Made by a program: the position numbers and the translations under genes. Under the pieces are notes generated by a model. It was not told where the DNA came from, ran no database searches, and saw nothing but the letters and a program-made list of their open reading frames with translations. 32,076 nt of DNA from SIG710 sp045587665 (GTDB taxonomy: Bacteria > Bacillota > Clostridia > Oscillospirales > CAG-272). The stretch covers positions 1-32,076 of the forward strand of contig JAZNCT010000032.1 in assembly GCA_045587665.1 (NCBI GenBank), in the 5' to 3' direction. Positions 21,785-30,780 of this stretch are shown here, piece after piece. How positions within the stretch are numbered: the stretch's first letter is position 1; every line of letters starts with the position of its first letter.

Positions 21785-22813
21785 ATGAGAATAATTGTTG
21801 ATGTGATGGGGGGAGACAATGCCCCCTGTGAGCTTGTAAAGGGTGCTTTTGAAGCTTCAAGGCTTTATGAGGCAGATTACACAATGGTCGGTGACAGAGA
21901 AGCGATAGATAAGGTTGCCGCCGAAAATGGTCTTGACCTTAGCAAATTTGAAATAGTTGATGCCAAGGGCGTTGTTGAAATGTCGGATGATCCTATAACG
22001 GTTGTGAGAAAAAAGGGCGACAGCTCTATGGTGGTAGGTTTGAGGCTGCTTTCTGAGGGCAAGGGCGATGCCTTTGTCAGCACAGGGAACACAGGTGCAC
22101 TTTTTACAGGTGCAACTCTTATTGTTCGCAGACTTAAGGGAATAAAACGTGCCGCCATTGCAGCTCTTTTGCCACTGAGCACACCCGTTCTTCTGCTTGA
22201 TTCGGGAGCTAACGTAACCGTTACGCCCGAATATCTTGAGGATTTTGCAATGATGGGCTCGGCGTATATGAAAAAAGCCTTTGGCATTGAAAATCCCAGA
22301 GTGGGGCTTCTTAACAATGGCAGTGAGGAATGTAAGGGCACTGAGCTGCAGGTAAATACATACAAGCTGCTAAGTGCAAACGAGAGCATAAATTTTGTTG
22401 GCAATATCGAGGCGAATAAGGTTCCTTTCGATGCCTGTGATGTTCTTGTTACAGACGGTTTTTCAGGCAACATTCTTCTGAAGAGCATCGAGGGTGTGGG
22501 CAAGCTTATGCTCGGCTCTATGAAGGGGCTTTTCTATAAAAGCCTTAAAACTAAGCTGGCAGGGCTTATGGTTAAAAAGCACGTTGGCGAGCTGAAAAAG
22601 AAATTTGACCCGGCAGAGCACGGCGGAGCGCCTCTTATCGGCTTTAAAAAGCCGGTTATAAAGGCTCACGGCAACTCGAATGCAAAGGCCTTCACAAATG
22701 CTATAAGACAGGCGCACACCTATGCGTCTTCGGGTATAACAGAGGATATTGCAAAGGCGGCTCTTGATAAGCGCGAAAAGCGTATGAGTGAGGGCGGCTC
22801 CGGGGAAGAATAA
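21785..22813 (+). CDS. plsX: phosphate acyltransferase PlsX
   Basis: PlsX makes acyl-phosphate from acyl-ACP, the first step of phospholipid synthesis in most Gram-positives, at the membrane surface. The 342-residue protein starts MRIIVDVMGGDNAP (family signature), with STGNTGALFTGA (about 98-109), VLLLDSGANV and GFSGNILLKSIEG further on. Start: ATG at 21785 with GGAG in front; a longer in-frame reading from 21638 overlaps trmFO and adds non-conserved residues. In many Firmicutes acpP sits between plsX and rnc; here rnc follows directly and no acyl carrier gene lies between. Confidence 0.96.
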   Translation: MRIIVDVMGGDNAPCELVKGAFEASRLYEADYTMVGDREAIDKVAAENGLDLSKFEIVDAKGVVEMSDDPITVVRKKGDSSMVVGLRLLSEGKGDAFVSTGNTGALFTGATLIVRRLKGIKRAAIAALLPLSTPVLLLDSGANVTVTPEYLEDFAMMGSAYMKKAFGIENPRVGLLNNGSEECKGTELQVNTYKLLSANESINFVGNIEANKVPFDACDVLVTDGFSGNILLKSIEGVGKLMLGSMKGLFYKSLKTKLAGLMVKKHVGELKKKFDPAEHGGAPLIGFKKPVIKAHGNSNAKAFTNAIRQAHTYASSGITEDIAKAALDKREKRMSEGGSGEE

Positions 22814-22837
22814 AGATTTGATAAAGGAGAAATGAAA

Positions 22838-23554
22838 ATGGCAGATTTGCCTTATGCGCCCGAGGAGCTTCAAAAGGCTCTCGGATATATTTACAACGAT
22901 ATATCGCTTCTGAAAAAAGCGCTTACCCATTCTTCATATTCCAATGAGATGCGTTTGCGCCACGTTGAGGCAGAGTGCAACGAGCGTCTTGAATTTCTTG
23001 GAGATTCGGTACTTTCGATAGTAGTAAGCGAATATCTTTTCTCGCACTATACAAAGCGTCCGGAGGGTGAGCTGACACGAATGAGGGCCGAGGTGGTTTG
23101 CGAAAAGGCCCTTTCAAAGTTTGCTATAAAGATCGGGCTTGGCAACTATCTGCTTCTCGGTCACGGCGAGGACAAAAATCACGGCAGAGAGAGAAAAAGC
23201 ATTTTGGCAGATGCCTTTGAGGCTGTTCTTGCCTCAATTTATCTTGATGCAGGCAAGGACGGCAAAAAAATGGTTGCAAGATTTTTGCTTCCCCTTATTA
23301 TCGAGGAGCTTGAGAGCGCAGAACGCGGCGGTCACGGCAAGGACTATAAGACCCTTCTCCAGCAGATAGTTCAGCAGGTTGAGGGAGAGGTGCTTGAATA
23401 TGTTACGGTTGATGAAAGCGGCCCCGATCATAATAAAACATTTTCTGTTGAAGCTCGTCTCAACAGCAATGTTATCGGCAGGGGCGTTGGTGGCTCAAAG
23501 CGAGAGGCAGAGCAAAATGCGGCGGCAGAGGCACTGAAGCTTTTTGGTGAATAA
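22838..23554 (+). CDS. rnc: ribonuclease III
   Basis: RNase III cuts double-stranded RNA, mainly the pre-rRNA stems and some mRNAs and antisense pairs. The 238 residues hold the catalytic domain with NERLEFLGDSVLS (48-60; E52 and D56 are metal ligands) and DAFEAVLASIYLD (about 127-139, second acidic ligand), then a double-stranded RNA-binding domain (about 165-236: DYKTLLQQIVQQ, FSVEARLNSNVIGRGVGGSKREAEQNAAAEAL). Start: the ATG at 22838 is eight bases after AGGAG; the in-frame ATG at 22832 is too close to it. It is 24 bases after plsX. A hairpin follows the stop. Confidence 0.96.
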   Translation: MADLPYAPEELQKALGYIYNDISLLKKALTHSSYSNEMRLRHVEAECNERLEFLGDSVLSIVVSEYLFSHYTKRPEGELTRMRAEVVCEKALSKFAIKIGLGNYLLLGHGEDKNHGRERKSILADAFEAVLASIYLDAGKDGKKMVARFLLPLIIEELESAERGGHGKDYKTLLQQIVQQVEGEVLEYVTVDESGPDHNKTFSVEARLNSNVIGRGVGGSKREAEQNAAAEALKLFGE

Positions 23555-23560
23555 TATTTT

Positions 23561-23586
23561 GGGACTGAGCCTTTTGGCCCAGTCCC
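23561..23586 (+). terminator. hairpin after rnc, possible weak terminator
   Basis: GGGACTGAGCC (23561-23571) pairs with GGCCCAGTCCC (23576-23586) around TTTT with one mismatch. It is a strong stem, but the bases after it (TGTCGTGTTT) are not a proper T-run. It may end part of the transcripts or mark an RNase III or mRNA-stability site. In either case genes further on may need another promoter, and none is clear here. Confidence 0.5.
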
Positions 23587-23637
23587 TGTCGTGTTTAAAA
23601 TGAACATGGATTTTTAATAAAAAAGGAGTGGACAGCC

Positions 23638-24684
23638 ATGAAAAAAAAGCAAAAAAAGCATTATAATATTCCCATTTTTATCCCGCATCTGGGCTGTCCC
23701 AACGACTGTGTTTTTTGCAACCAAAGGTCGATATCAGGACATCTTTATTTTGATGAGGAATCGGTTTCTGATCAAATAGAGAACGCCCTTTCCACCATTG
23801 AAAAAAGCGACGATGAATGTGAATGTGAGATAGCATTTTTCGGAGGTTCTTTTACGGGGATCGACAGGGCTCTTATGATATCACTCCTTGAGAAAGCTTT
23901 TGCCTATGTGAAAAGCGGCAGAGTGACAAGCATAAGGCTTTCCACAAGGCCTGATTATATAGATGACGAAATACTGCGTATCCTCCAAAAATATGGCGTT
24001 TGCACCATTGAGCTTGGTCTTCAGAGTATGTGTGATGATGTGCTTCTGAAAACAAAGAGGGGTCATAGTGCCCATCAGGCTGAGGAAGCGTGCGCTCTTA
24101 TCAAAAAATACGGCTTTAAGCTGATCGGTCAGATGATGATAGGTCTGCCCGGATCGGATGTGGGAAAAGAGGTCTGTACTGCAGAAAAAATTTGCCGTAT
24201 GGGAGCAGACGGCGCAAGGGTCTACCCAACTGTTGTTTTTTATAAGACAGAGCTTTGCGATATGGCAAGAAAAGGTCTTTATACCCCTCTTTCAAACGAT
24301 GATGCTGTTATGAGAACAAAAGAGGTCTTGAAGATATTTGCAAGGGAAGGGGTGCCCTGCATAAGAGTTGGTTTGTGCGCCTCGGATAATCTTTCTTCGG
24401 AGGAAGAGGTTTACGGGGGGGCGAATCACAGCGCAATAGGAGAACTTGCTATGGGTGAGGTCTTTTATGATAAAATGTGTGAGCTGCTTGAAGGTGTTTC
24501 AGGTGAAAATGAAAAAAATATTATTTTTTATGTTCCCAAAGGCGCAACTTCAAAGGCTGTTGGGCAAAAAAGAAAGAACATAAATCGCATCAAAGATAAA
24601 TATTTTGTAAAAAAACATATAAAGAGCGTTAAAATCCTTGAAAAAAACGAACTTTTGGATTATAATATAAAGATAGAATTTTAA
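23638..24684 (+). CDS. Elp3-like radical SAM protein
   Basis: The 348-residue protein has the iron-sulfur motif C20-P-N-D-C24-V-F-C27, which binds a 4Fe-4S cluster and S-adenosylmethionine. It is followed by the family's FFGGSFTGID (about 67-76), IRLSTRPDYID and IELGLQSMCDDVL, then LIGQMMIGLPG and ARVYPTVVF. These blocks match the radical SAM domain of the Elp3 group (COG1243), but the acetyltransferase domain of true Elp3 is missing. The C-terminal 60 residues are lysine-rich (AVGQKRKNINRIKDKYFVKKHIK), which suggests RNA binding. This gene between rnc and smc is common in Clostridia; its reaction is unproven. The ATG follows AAAGGAG at a normal distance. Confidence 0.87.
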   Translation: MKKKQKKHYNIPIFIPHLGCPNDCVFCNQRSISGHLYFDEESVSDQIENALSTIEKSDDECECEIAFFGGSFTGIDRALMISLLEKAFAYVKSGRVTSIRLSTRPDYIDDEILRILQKYGVCTIELGLQSMCDDVLLKTKRGHSAHQAEEACALIKKYGFKLIGQMMIGLPGSDVGKEVCTAEKICRMGADGARVYPTVVFYKTELCDMARKGLYTPLSNDDAVMRTKEVLKIFAREGVPCIRVGLCASDNLSSEEEVYGGANHSAIGELAMGEVFYDKMCELLEGVSGENEKNIIFYVPKGATSKAVGQKRKNINRIKDKYFVKKHIKSVKILEKNELLDYNIKIEF

Positions 24685-24703
24685 GAGACGGGAGGACTAA
24701 CCT

Positions 24704-27700
24704 TTGTATTTAAAATCACTTGAACTTCAGGGCTTTAAATCCTTTCCTGATAAGACAAAATTGACTTTTGAAAAGGGTGCTACCGTTATTGTTGGGCCAA
24801 ACGGAAGCGGAAAATCCAATATTTCCGATGCTATGCGCTGGGTGCTTGGTGAGATATCCTCAAAGAGTCTCAGAGGCTCAAAGATGGAGGATGTTATCTT
24901 TGGCGGTGCAGACAGCCGCAAGCCTATGGGCTATGCGGAGGTCTCTGTTACCTTTGATAACACCGGTGAAGACGGCGGAAGGCTTGACAGCCCTTATGAT
25001 GAGGTCACTGTTACAAGAAGATATTATCGCGCAGGTGAAAGTGAATATTTTATAAATCGCAAAAATGTACGCCTTAAAGATATTTATGAGCTCTTTATGA
25101 ATACCGGTATCGGAAGAGACGGCTATTCTATAATCGGTCAGGGCAAAATAGCAGAGATAATATCTCAAAAGAGTGATGAGAGAAGAAGCATTTTTGAGGA
25201 TGCTTCGGGAATTGCAAAATACCGCCACCGCAAGAATGAGGCAGAGAGAAAGCTTGCCGCAACCGAGGACAATATGCTCAGAGTGAACGATATTCTTTCA
25301 GAGCTTGAGGGCAGAGTTGAGCCCCTTAGACGTGATGCGGAGAAGGCAAAGAAATATCTTGAGCTTTATGAGACAAAAAAGAAGGCAGACGTTCAGCTTT
25401 GGCTTTATGACACAGAAAAGCTGAGAGCGGATATTTCGGCGGCTGAAAACGCATTTAAGCTCTCGGAGCTTGAGCTTCAAGGTGCAGAGGACAGCATAAT
25501 TGCTCTTGAATCCCAGAACGATAAGCTTTTTGAAGCTTCCCAATCCAACAAAATGGAATCGGAGGCACTTTTGCAAAAGATCAGAGAGCAGACCGAAAAG
25601 AATCATGATCTTGACAGTGAATTCAGAGTGTGCGAAAACAATATGCGGCATACAAACGAGCTGATAGAGAGCATTGAGGCAGGTATTTCTGCCTCAGAGC
25701 AGGCTATCCTTGCCGAAAAGAACGGCAAAGAGGAAAAGGAAAAGAGCATCGAAGAGCTGAAAATAAAGCTTGACGATATGATCGATGTTCATCTTGCCAA
25801 AACCGCCGAGCAGGAGAAATGTTCCCGCAGGGCTGAGGAGCTTGAAGGAGATCTGGCAACAGCCCTTGATGATCTGAGAACTCTTGAGAGCGAGCGGGTG
25901 GACATTAGGGTTCGCAAATCGGTGCTTGAAAACGCAAAGACCACTGACACCGACAAGAACACTTCCATTCTTTCCGAAATAGAGAATTATAAAAATGCTT
26001 CCGCAGAGCTTGAGAAAAAATGTGAAAACGCAAAGGCGTCTGTTCAGAAATATCTTGACGAGATTGACAGGATAGACTCAGAGGCAGAAAAACTCTTAAA
26101 TAAAAAGTCGCTACTTTCTCAGCAGAGAAAAAAACAAAGCGATGAGCTTGGTTCCCTCAGCATAAAGAGAGATTCAGTGCTTCAGAGAATTGATGCGCTG
26201 AAGCGTATGGAGGAGCATTTTGAGGGATACAACAATTCGGTTCGCTTTGTTATGAAGCAAGCTGAGGCAGGGGCACTTGGCGGTGGAGTATATGGCCCTC
26301 TTTCAAAGCTTATAAGCGTTGAGAACAGATATGTCACCGCTATCGAAACGGCTCTCGGGGCAAATCTGCAGAACATAGTTGTTGAAGATGAGGCTACTGC
26401 AAAAGCTGCCATATTTGCGCTTAAAAACGCAAATGCCGGCAGGGCTACCTTTTATCCTGTTGCTTCTATGAAGGCGGGAGAGCCTTCTCGTGAGGTTAAG
26501 GATGCTTCGGCATACCGAGGCTATATCGGTTCTGCAGATACACTGCTTTCCTTTGATAGAAAATTTTCCGAGATAGTTGCGTCATTGCTTCAAAGGACTG
26601 TTGTTTTTGACAACATCGATAATGCTTCCGCTATGGCAAAGGCTCTTCGCTATAAGGTGAGAGTTGTGACTCTTGACGGTCAGCAGATAAACCCGGGCGG
26701 TTCCTTTACCGGAGGAAGTGCAAAGCGAGACAGCGGAATTCTCAGCCGTTCAGGCGAGATAGAAAAACTCAGAGCTGAGCTTGAGGCTGCAGAAAAGGCG
26801 GCTGACATCGCAAGAAAGGCTTTGGCACAGCTTGATGGCGACATTTCTGCGGCTGAAAACGAAGAATTCTCACTTGACGACCGCAAAAAGCTGATACAGA
26901 CAATGATGAATGCAGAAAACTCCGGCTATGATCAGCTATCTGCAAAGCTTGATGCAAACAATTCTCTCATCGAAAAACTGCAGGCTGATTTTGATACCCT
27001 TTCCATTATGCAGAAAAGGTATGAGGAGGATCTTGCCGTTCTTCTTGCAAAGGAAAAAGAGCTTACCCTCCGCATAGATGAGATATCGGAATACAGAAGC
27101 GAAAAGGAAGTTGAAAAAAACGCCGTTCTTGATATGAAAAATGCACTTGGCGAAGAGCTTACGGCGCTCTATATCTCCATGAGTGAAACGAGAAAGGATA
27201 TCGAAAACGCAAAAGAGCTTCTTTCTACATCTGACGAGAGGATCGCTTTAAATGAGGGCGAGATCACCTCTCAGAAGGCAAGAATAGAGGAGCTGAAGAT
27301 CACTCTTGCTTCTTATGAAAAATCTCAAAGAGATAACAGAAAACTGGCACAGGAGGGTGAAAGGACCCTCAGTGAGCTCAGCGCGGGCAGAGAAGAAAGG
27401 GAAGCCGGCGGTTTTGAATTTGAAAAGAAGCTGAATGAGATAAGAGGCAAGATAAGAGAAAAAACAAACCAAAAGGATCTTATCTTCCGTGCTCACACTG
27501 CAAACGAAACAAAGCTTGCGCAGCTTCACGCCGAGCAGGATAAGCTTTCTTCAAGGCTTTGGGATGACTATGAGCTGACAAGAGCAGCGGCGATTGAGCT
27601 TGATTATCCAATGATAGGTGCAGAGGAGAGGGCTTCGATACATACTGTTCAAACAGATTGCCGAAACAAGCTTCGTGCTCTCGGTTCTGTAAATGTGGGT

Positions 27701-28324
27701 GCCATAGAGGAATATGCCGATGTTAAAACAAGGTATGATTATCTCACGGGACAGATAAACGATCTTACAAAGGCAAAGGAAGAATTTTCGGATATTATCG
27801 GAAAGCTTGAAAAGGAGATGAAGACCTCCTTTGTTAATGCCTTTAATGCTATCAACGATAATTTCAAAAAGACATTTGCAGAGCTTTTCGGAGGTGGAAG
27901 TGCAGAGATACTTTTGACCGACCCCGAGGATGTTCTAAACAGCGGCATAGAGATAAAAGCCGCACCTCCCGGAAAGATAATAAAGAGCCTTATGCAGCTT
28001 TCGGGCGGAGAGCAATCATTTGTTGCAATTGCTTTGTTCTTTGCTATACTTCAGGTAAATCCAACACCCTTCTGTATTCTTGACGAGATAGAGGCGGCGC
28101 TGGATGAAGTGAATGTTGCAAGATTTGGCGAATATATCAAGAGATACAGCGGAGGAACGCAGTTTATACTTATCACACACCGCAGGGGTACTATGGAGGT
28201 TGCCGACCGTCTTTACGGCGTCACCATGGCTGTGCACGGCATTTCAAAGATTCTTGCACTGAACGTTGCGGATATAAAGAAAACGGAAGGAGATGACTGG
28301 GATGGGATTTTTGGACAAGCTTAA
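24704..28324 (+). CDS. smc: chromosome segregation ATPase SMC, TTG start
   Basis: SMC is the large ATPase of bacterial condensin, partner of the ScpA and ScpB encoded at 8827-10248. The 1206 residues follow the SMC plan: N-terminal head with YLKSLELQGFKSFPDKT and Walker A GPNGSGKSN (31-39); coiled coil (about 165-500); hinge (about 505-665, including EGYNNSVRFVMK and YGPLSKLISVENRYVTAIETALG); returning coiled coil (about 670-1010); C-terminal head with signature LSGGEQS (1099-1105) and Walker B FCILDE (1123-1128). Start: TTG at 24704, eight bases after GGAGG and just before the conserved YLKSLEL. A TTG start may limit expression. The last 23 bases overlap ftsY, so the two are coupled. Confidence 0.97.
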   Translation: MYLKSLELQGFKSFPDKTKLTFEKGATVIVGPNGSGKSNISDAMRWVLGEISSKSLRGSKMEDVIFGGADSRKPMGYAEVSVTFDNTGEDGGRLDSPYDEVTVTRRYYRAGESEYFINRKNVRLKDIYELFMNTGIGRDGYSIIGQGKIAEIISQKSDERRSIFEDASGIAKYRHRKNEAERKLAATEDNMLRVNDILSELEGRVEPLRRDAEKAKKYLELYETKKKADVQLWLYDTEKLRADISAAENAFKLSELELQGAEDSIIALESQNDKLFEASQSNKMESEALLQKIREQTEKNHDLDSEFRVCENNMRHTNELIESIEAGISASEQAILAEKNGKEEKEKSIEELKIKLDDMIDVHLAKTAEQEKCSRRAEELEGDLATALDDLRTLESERVDIRVRKSVLENAKTTDTDKNTSILSEIENYKNASAELEKKCENAKASVQKYLDEIDRIDSEAEKLLNKKSLLSQQRKKQSDELGSLSIKRDSVLQRIDALKRMEEHFEGYNNSVRFVMKQAEAGALGGGVYGPLSKLISVENRYVTAIETALGANLQNIVVEDEATAKAAIFALKNANAGRATFYPVASMKAGEPSREVKDASAYRGYIGSADTLLSFDRKFSEIVASLLQRTVVFDNIDNASAMAKALRYKVRVVTLDGQQINPGGSFTGGSAKRDSGILSRSGEIEKLRAELEAAEKAADIARKALAQLDGDISAAENEEFSLDDRKKLIQTMMNAENSGYDQLSAKLDANNSLIEKLQADFDTLSIMQKRYEEDLAVLLAKEKELTLRIDEISEYRSEKEVEKNAVLDMKNALGEELTALYISMSETRKDIENAKELLSTSDERIALNEGEITSQKARIEELKITLASYEKSQRDNRKLAQEGERTLSELSAGREEREAGGFEFEKKLNEIRGKIREKTNQKDLIFRAHTANETKLAQLHAEQDKLSSRLWDDYELTRAAAIELDYPMIGAEERASIHTVQTDCRNKLRALGSVNVGAIEEYADVKTRYDYLTGQINDLTKAKEEFSDIIGKLEKEMKTSFVNAFNAINDNFKKTFAELFGGGSAEILLTDPEDVLNSGIEIKAAPPGKIIKSLMQLSGGEQSFVAIALFFAILQVNPTPFCILDEIEAALDEVNVARFGEYIKRYSGGTQFILITHRRGTMEVADRLYGVTMAVHGISKILALNVADIKKTEGDDWDGIFGQA

Positions 28325-29207
28325 AAGCGGTCTTTCAAAAACAAAAGAAAACCTTTTTGGTCAGATAGATAATCTTGTTAAGAGCTTTGTTAAGGTTGAT
28401 GAAGACCTGCTCGAAGAGCTGGAGGAGCTTCTTATCTGCGCTGACGTAAGTGTTGGCAGTGCAGAGGAGATAATCGACAATCTAAGGGAGCGTATCAAAG
28501 ACGGCAGGCTTAAAGCGCAGGAAGATGTTATGGATGCTCTTCGCGCTATTATTGAAGAAATGATAGGTGATGGTGAGCCGCTTTCGCTGGAAACTTCTCC
28601 GTCGGTAGTGCTTGTTATCGGCGTGAACGGTGCAGGCAAAACCACTTCAATAGGCAAGATCTCAAATATTCTCAGAGAAAGCGGCAAAAAGGTTGTGGTT
28701 GCGGCGGCAGATACCTTCCGTGCGGCGGCTATCGACCAGCTTGCTGTTTGGTGTGAACGCTCGGGCGTTGATATGGTGAAACAGCATGAGGGTGCTGACC
28801 CTGCCGCTGTGGTTTATGATGCTATAAACTATGCTAAAAACAGAAAAGCAGACGTTCTTATAATCGACACCGCAGGCAGACTTCACAACAAGAAAAACCT
28901 TATGGATGAGCTTGCAAAGATAAACCGTGTTATCGGAAGAGAGCTGCCCGATGCTTCAAGAGAAAATCTTTTGGTTCTTGATGCAACAACGGGTCAGAAC
29001 GCAATACAGCAGGCAAAGGAATTTAAAAATGCTGCTGAGCTTACAGGTCTTGTGCTGAACAAGCTTGACGGAACCGCAAAGGGCGGAATTGTGCTCTCAA
29101 TAAAGAGCGAGCTTAACATTCCCGTTAAATTTATCGGCGTTGGAGAAAAGATCGATGATATGCAGACCTTTGATGCTTCTGAATTTACAAAGGCACTTTT
29201 CGAATGA
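28302..29207 (+). CDS. ftsY: signal recognition particle receptor FtsY
   Basis: FtsY is the membrane-bound GTPase that receives SRP-ribosome complexes. The 301 residues hold a short N-terminal amphipathic region (MGFLDKLKSGLSKTKENLFG) with no long acidic A-domain, the helical N domain (about 25-95), and the G domain with G1 GVNGAGKTT (107-115), DTFRAAAIDQL (137-147), G3 DTAGRLHNK (189-197) and LNKLDGTAKGG near 251. Start: the ATG at 28302 is nine bases from AAGGAG; the ATG at 28293 touches the binding site and is less likely. It overlaps smc by 23 bases and ends in an overlap with the rdgB region. Confidence 0.96.
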   Translation: MGFLDKLKSGLSKTKENLFGQIDNLVKSFVKVDEDLLEELEELLICADVSVGSAEEIIDNLRERIKDGRLKAQEDVMDALRAIIEEMIGDGEPLSLETSPSVVLVIGVNGAGKTTSIGKISNILRESGKKVVVAAADTFRAAAIDQLAVWCERSGVDMVKQHEGADPAAVVYDAINYAKNRKADVLIIDTAGRLHNKKNLMDELAKINRVIGRELPDASRENLLVLDATTGQNAIQQAKEFKNAAELTGLVLNKLDGTAKGGIVLSIKSELNIPVKFIGVGEKIDDMQTFDASEFTKALFE

Positions 29208-29215
29208 GGCGAAAA

Positions 29216-29809
29216 ATGGAAATAGTTCTTGCTTCGAGAAATAAAAAGAAGATCGCAGAGCTTCAGGTACTCATCTCTGAGTATCTTAAGGATGTCCGGG
29301 TGCTTTCGCTTGACGATATCGGCTTTGTTTGTGATATTGAAGAGAACGGCGAAAGCTTTGAAGAAAACGCTATGATAAAAGCAAAGGCAGTTGCCCGCTG
29401 CGGCTACATCGGCATTGGAGACGACAGCGGTCTTGCTGTGAATGCACTTGGCGGTGCCCCGGGAATATATTCAGCGAGATATGCGGGAGAGCATGGAAAT
29501 GATGCTCAAAATAACGAAAAGCTGCTTTTGGAGCTTGCTGACAAGAATGACCGCAGTGCAGCATTTGTCAGCGTTGTTGCCTGTGCGATCCCGGGCGGAG
29601 AGAGCTTTTCGGTGAGAGGTGAGTGCCCCGGAGTGATATTGAAGGATTATCGGGGAGACGGCGGCTTTGGCTATGATCCTCTTTTCCTGTATGAACCCTT
29701 TGGTAAAACCTTTGCAGAGCTGACTATGGAGGAGAAGAACGCCATAAGTCACAGGGGCATTGCCATGCGTGCCTTTGCAGAGAAGTTCGGCAAAATATTT
29801 AACGATTGA
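29216..29809 (+). CDS. rdgB: XTP/dITP diphosphatase (RdgB/HAM1 family)
   Basis: The enzyme removes non-canonical purine nucleotides (XTP, ITP, dITP) so that they are not built into DNA or RNA. The 197-residue product has the substrate-binding start EIVLASRNKKKIAEL, ENGESFEENAMIKAKA (about 43-58) and the catalytic block GDDSGLAVNALGGAPGIYSARYAG (68-91). FGYDPLF and SHRGIAMRAF towards the C-terminus complete the HAM1 signature. Start: the ATG at 29216 follows GAGGCG. An ATG at 29204 overlaps the ftsY stop and would add four residues (MRRK); either is possible. It sits between ftsY and yhbY in one transcript. Confidence 0.94.
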   Translation: MEIVLASRNKKKIAELQVLISEYLKDVRVLSLDDIGFVCDIEENGESFEENAMIKAKAVARCGYIGIGDDSGLAVNALGGAPGIYSARYAGEHGNDAQNNEKLLLELADKNDRSAAFVSVVACAIPGGESFSVRGECPGVILKDYRGDGGFGYDPLFLYEPFGKTFAELTMEEKNAISHRGIAMRAFAEKFGKIFND

Positions 29810-29867
29810 TCTGCCGATAAATAATACACATTTATATAACAGCAGTTAAGCTGCGGAAAGGCTATTG

Positions 29868-30164
29868 ATGCTTACAAGTAAACAAAGAGCCGCACTGCGC
29901 ACTATGGCAAATGGACTTGATCCCATAATGCAGGTTGGCAAAGGCGGAATAGGAGAAAATCTTATAAAAACGGTTTCTGATGCTCTTGAAGCAAAGGAGC
30001 TTGTTAAAATGAAGGTGCTGACAAACAGCTCGGAGAGTGCAAGAAGTGCGGCAGATGAGCTTGCCGCCATGACAGGCGCCGAAGTGGTTTGCGTTGTCGG
30101 AACAAAATTTGTGCTCTACAGGCAATCATCAAAAGAAAAAAACAGAAAGATATCTTTAAACTGA
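29868..30164 (+). CDS. yhbY: YhbY family RNA-binding protein (CRM domain)
   Basis: The 98-residue single CRM-domain protein associates with pre-50S ribosomal particles. It starts LTSKQRAALRTMANGLDPIMQVGKGGIGENL, in which GKGG (24-27) is the RNA-contacting loop, and continues with helices EALEAKELVKMKVL and the end VVCVVGTKFVLYRQ. Length is normal. Start: ATG at 29868, after GGAAAGG; the TTG one codon earlier is not needed. The yhbY-nadD-yqeK order is standard in Firmicutes. It is 58 bases after rdgB and one base before nadD. Confidence 0.94.
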   Translation: MLTSKQRAALRTMANGLDPIMQVGKGGIGENLIKTVSDALEAKELVKMKVLTNSSESARSAADELAAMTGAEVVCVVGTKFVLYRQSSKEKNRKISLN

Positions 30165-30165
30165 A

Positions 30166-30768
30166 ATGAAGATAGGTATCTATGGCGGCAGTTTTTCTCC
30201 GCCTCATATGGGTCATATAAGAGCTGCTAAAGAATTTATCGAGGAGATGCAACTTGATAAGCTGCTGGTGATCCCCGCATATATCCCCCCTAACAAGGTT
30301 GATATGAAAATGCCGTCGTCCGAATTTCGTATGGAGCTTTGCAGGCTTGCTTTTTCGGTGGAAAAATGCTTTGTTTCAGATATGGAAATGAAGAGAGGCG
30401 GCATCAGCTATACAGCCGAAACACTTTTGGAACTGAAACAGATGTATCCCGATGATGAGCTTTTTTGGCTATGCGGTGCTGATAAGCTGCAGAGCTTAGA
30501 CAAATGGTATAAAGTGGAGGATATCTTTAGATCATGTACTGTAGTTTGCGTCAGCCGTGAGAAGGACGATGACCTTAGCAGGCTGATAGATGAAAAGATA
30601 TCTCTGTTAAGGGAACAGTTTGGTGCACGCATACGTCATATATCGGTAAAGGTGACAGAGCTTTCTTCAAGCCACATACGGGATATGATAAAGAAGAATG
30701 TGGATATTTCAGGGTCTGTTCCCCCCTCTGTTGCCGCCTATATAAAAGCTGAACATTTGTATGAATGA
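30166..30768 (+). CDS. nadD: nicotinate-nucleotide adenylyltransferase
   Basis: NadD joins ATP and nicotinate mononucleotide to give deamido-NAD, an essential step of NAD synthesis. The 200-residue protein has the nucleotidyltransferase start IGIYGGSFSPPHMGHI (3-18), whose HxGH motif (14-17) binds ATP. It continues with ELFWLCGADKLQSLDKWY and the C-terminal SSSHIRDMI, an ISSTxIR-type loop. No clear ribosome binding site is seen; the ATG lies one base after the yhbY stop, so translation is likely coupled. yqeK follows after 12 bases. Confidence 0.95.
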   Translation: MKIGIYGGSFSPPHMGHIRAAKEFIEEMQLDKLLVIPAYIPPNKVDMKMPSSEFRMELCRLAFSVEKCFVSDMEMKRGGISYTAETLLELKQMYPDDELFWLCGADKLQSLDKWYKVEDIFRSCTVVCVSREKDDDLSRLIDEKISLLREQFGARIRHISVKVTELSSSHIRDMIKKNVDISGSVPPSVAAYIKAEHLYE

Positions 30769-30780
30769 TAGGAGTGATTT

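Noticed and set aside
24878..25651. Long minus-strand frames inside smc and likewise inside topA
   Set aside because: They lie wholly within strongly supported genes, lack ribosome binding sites and have no recognisable motifs; they are shadows of the codon bias.
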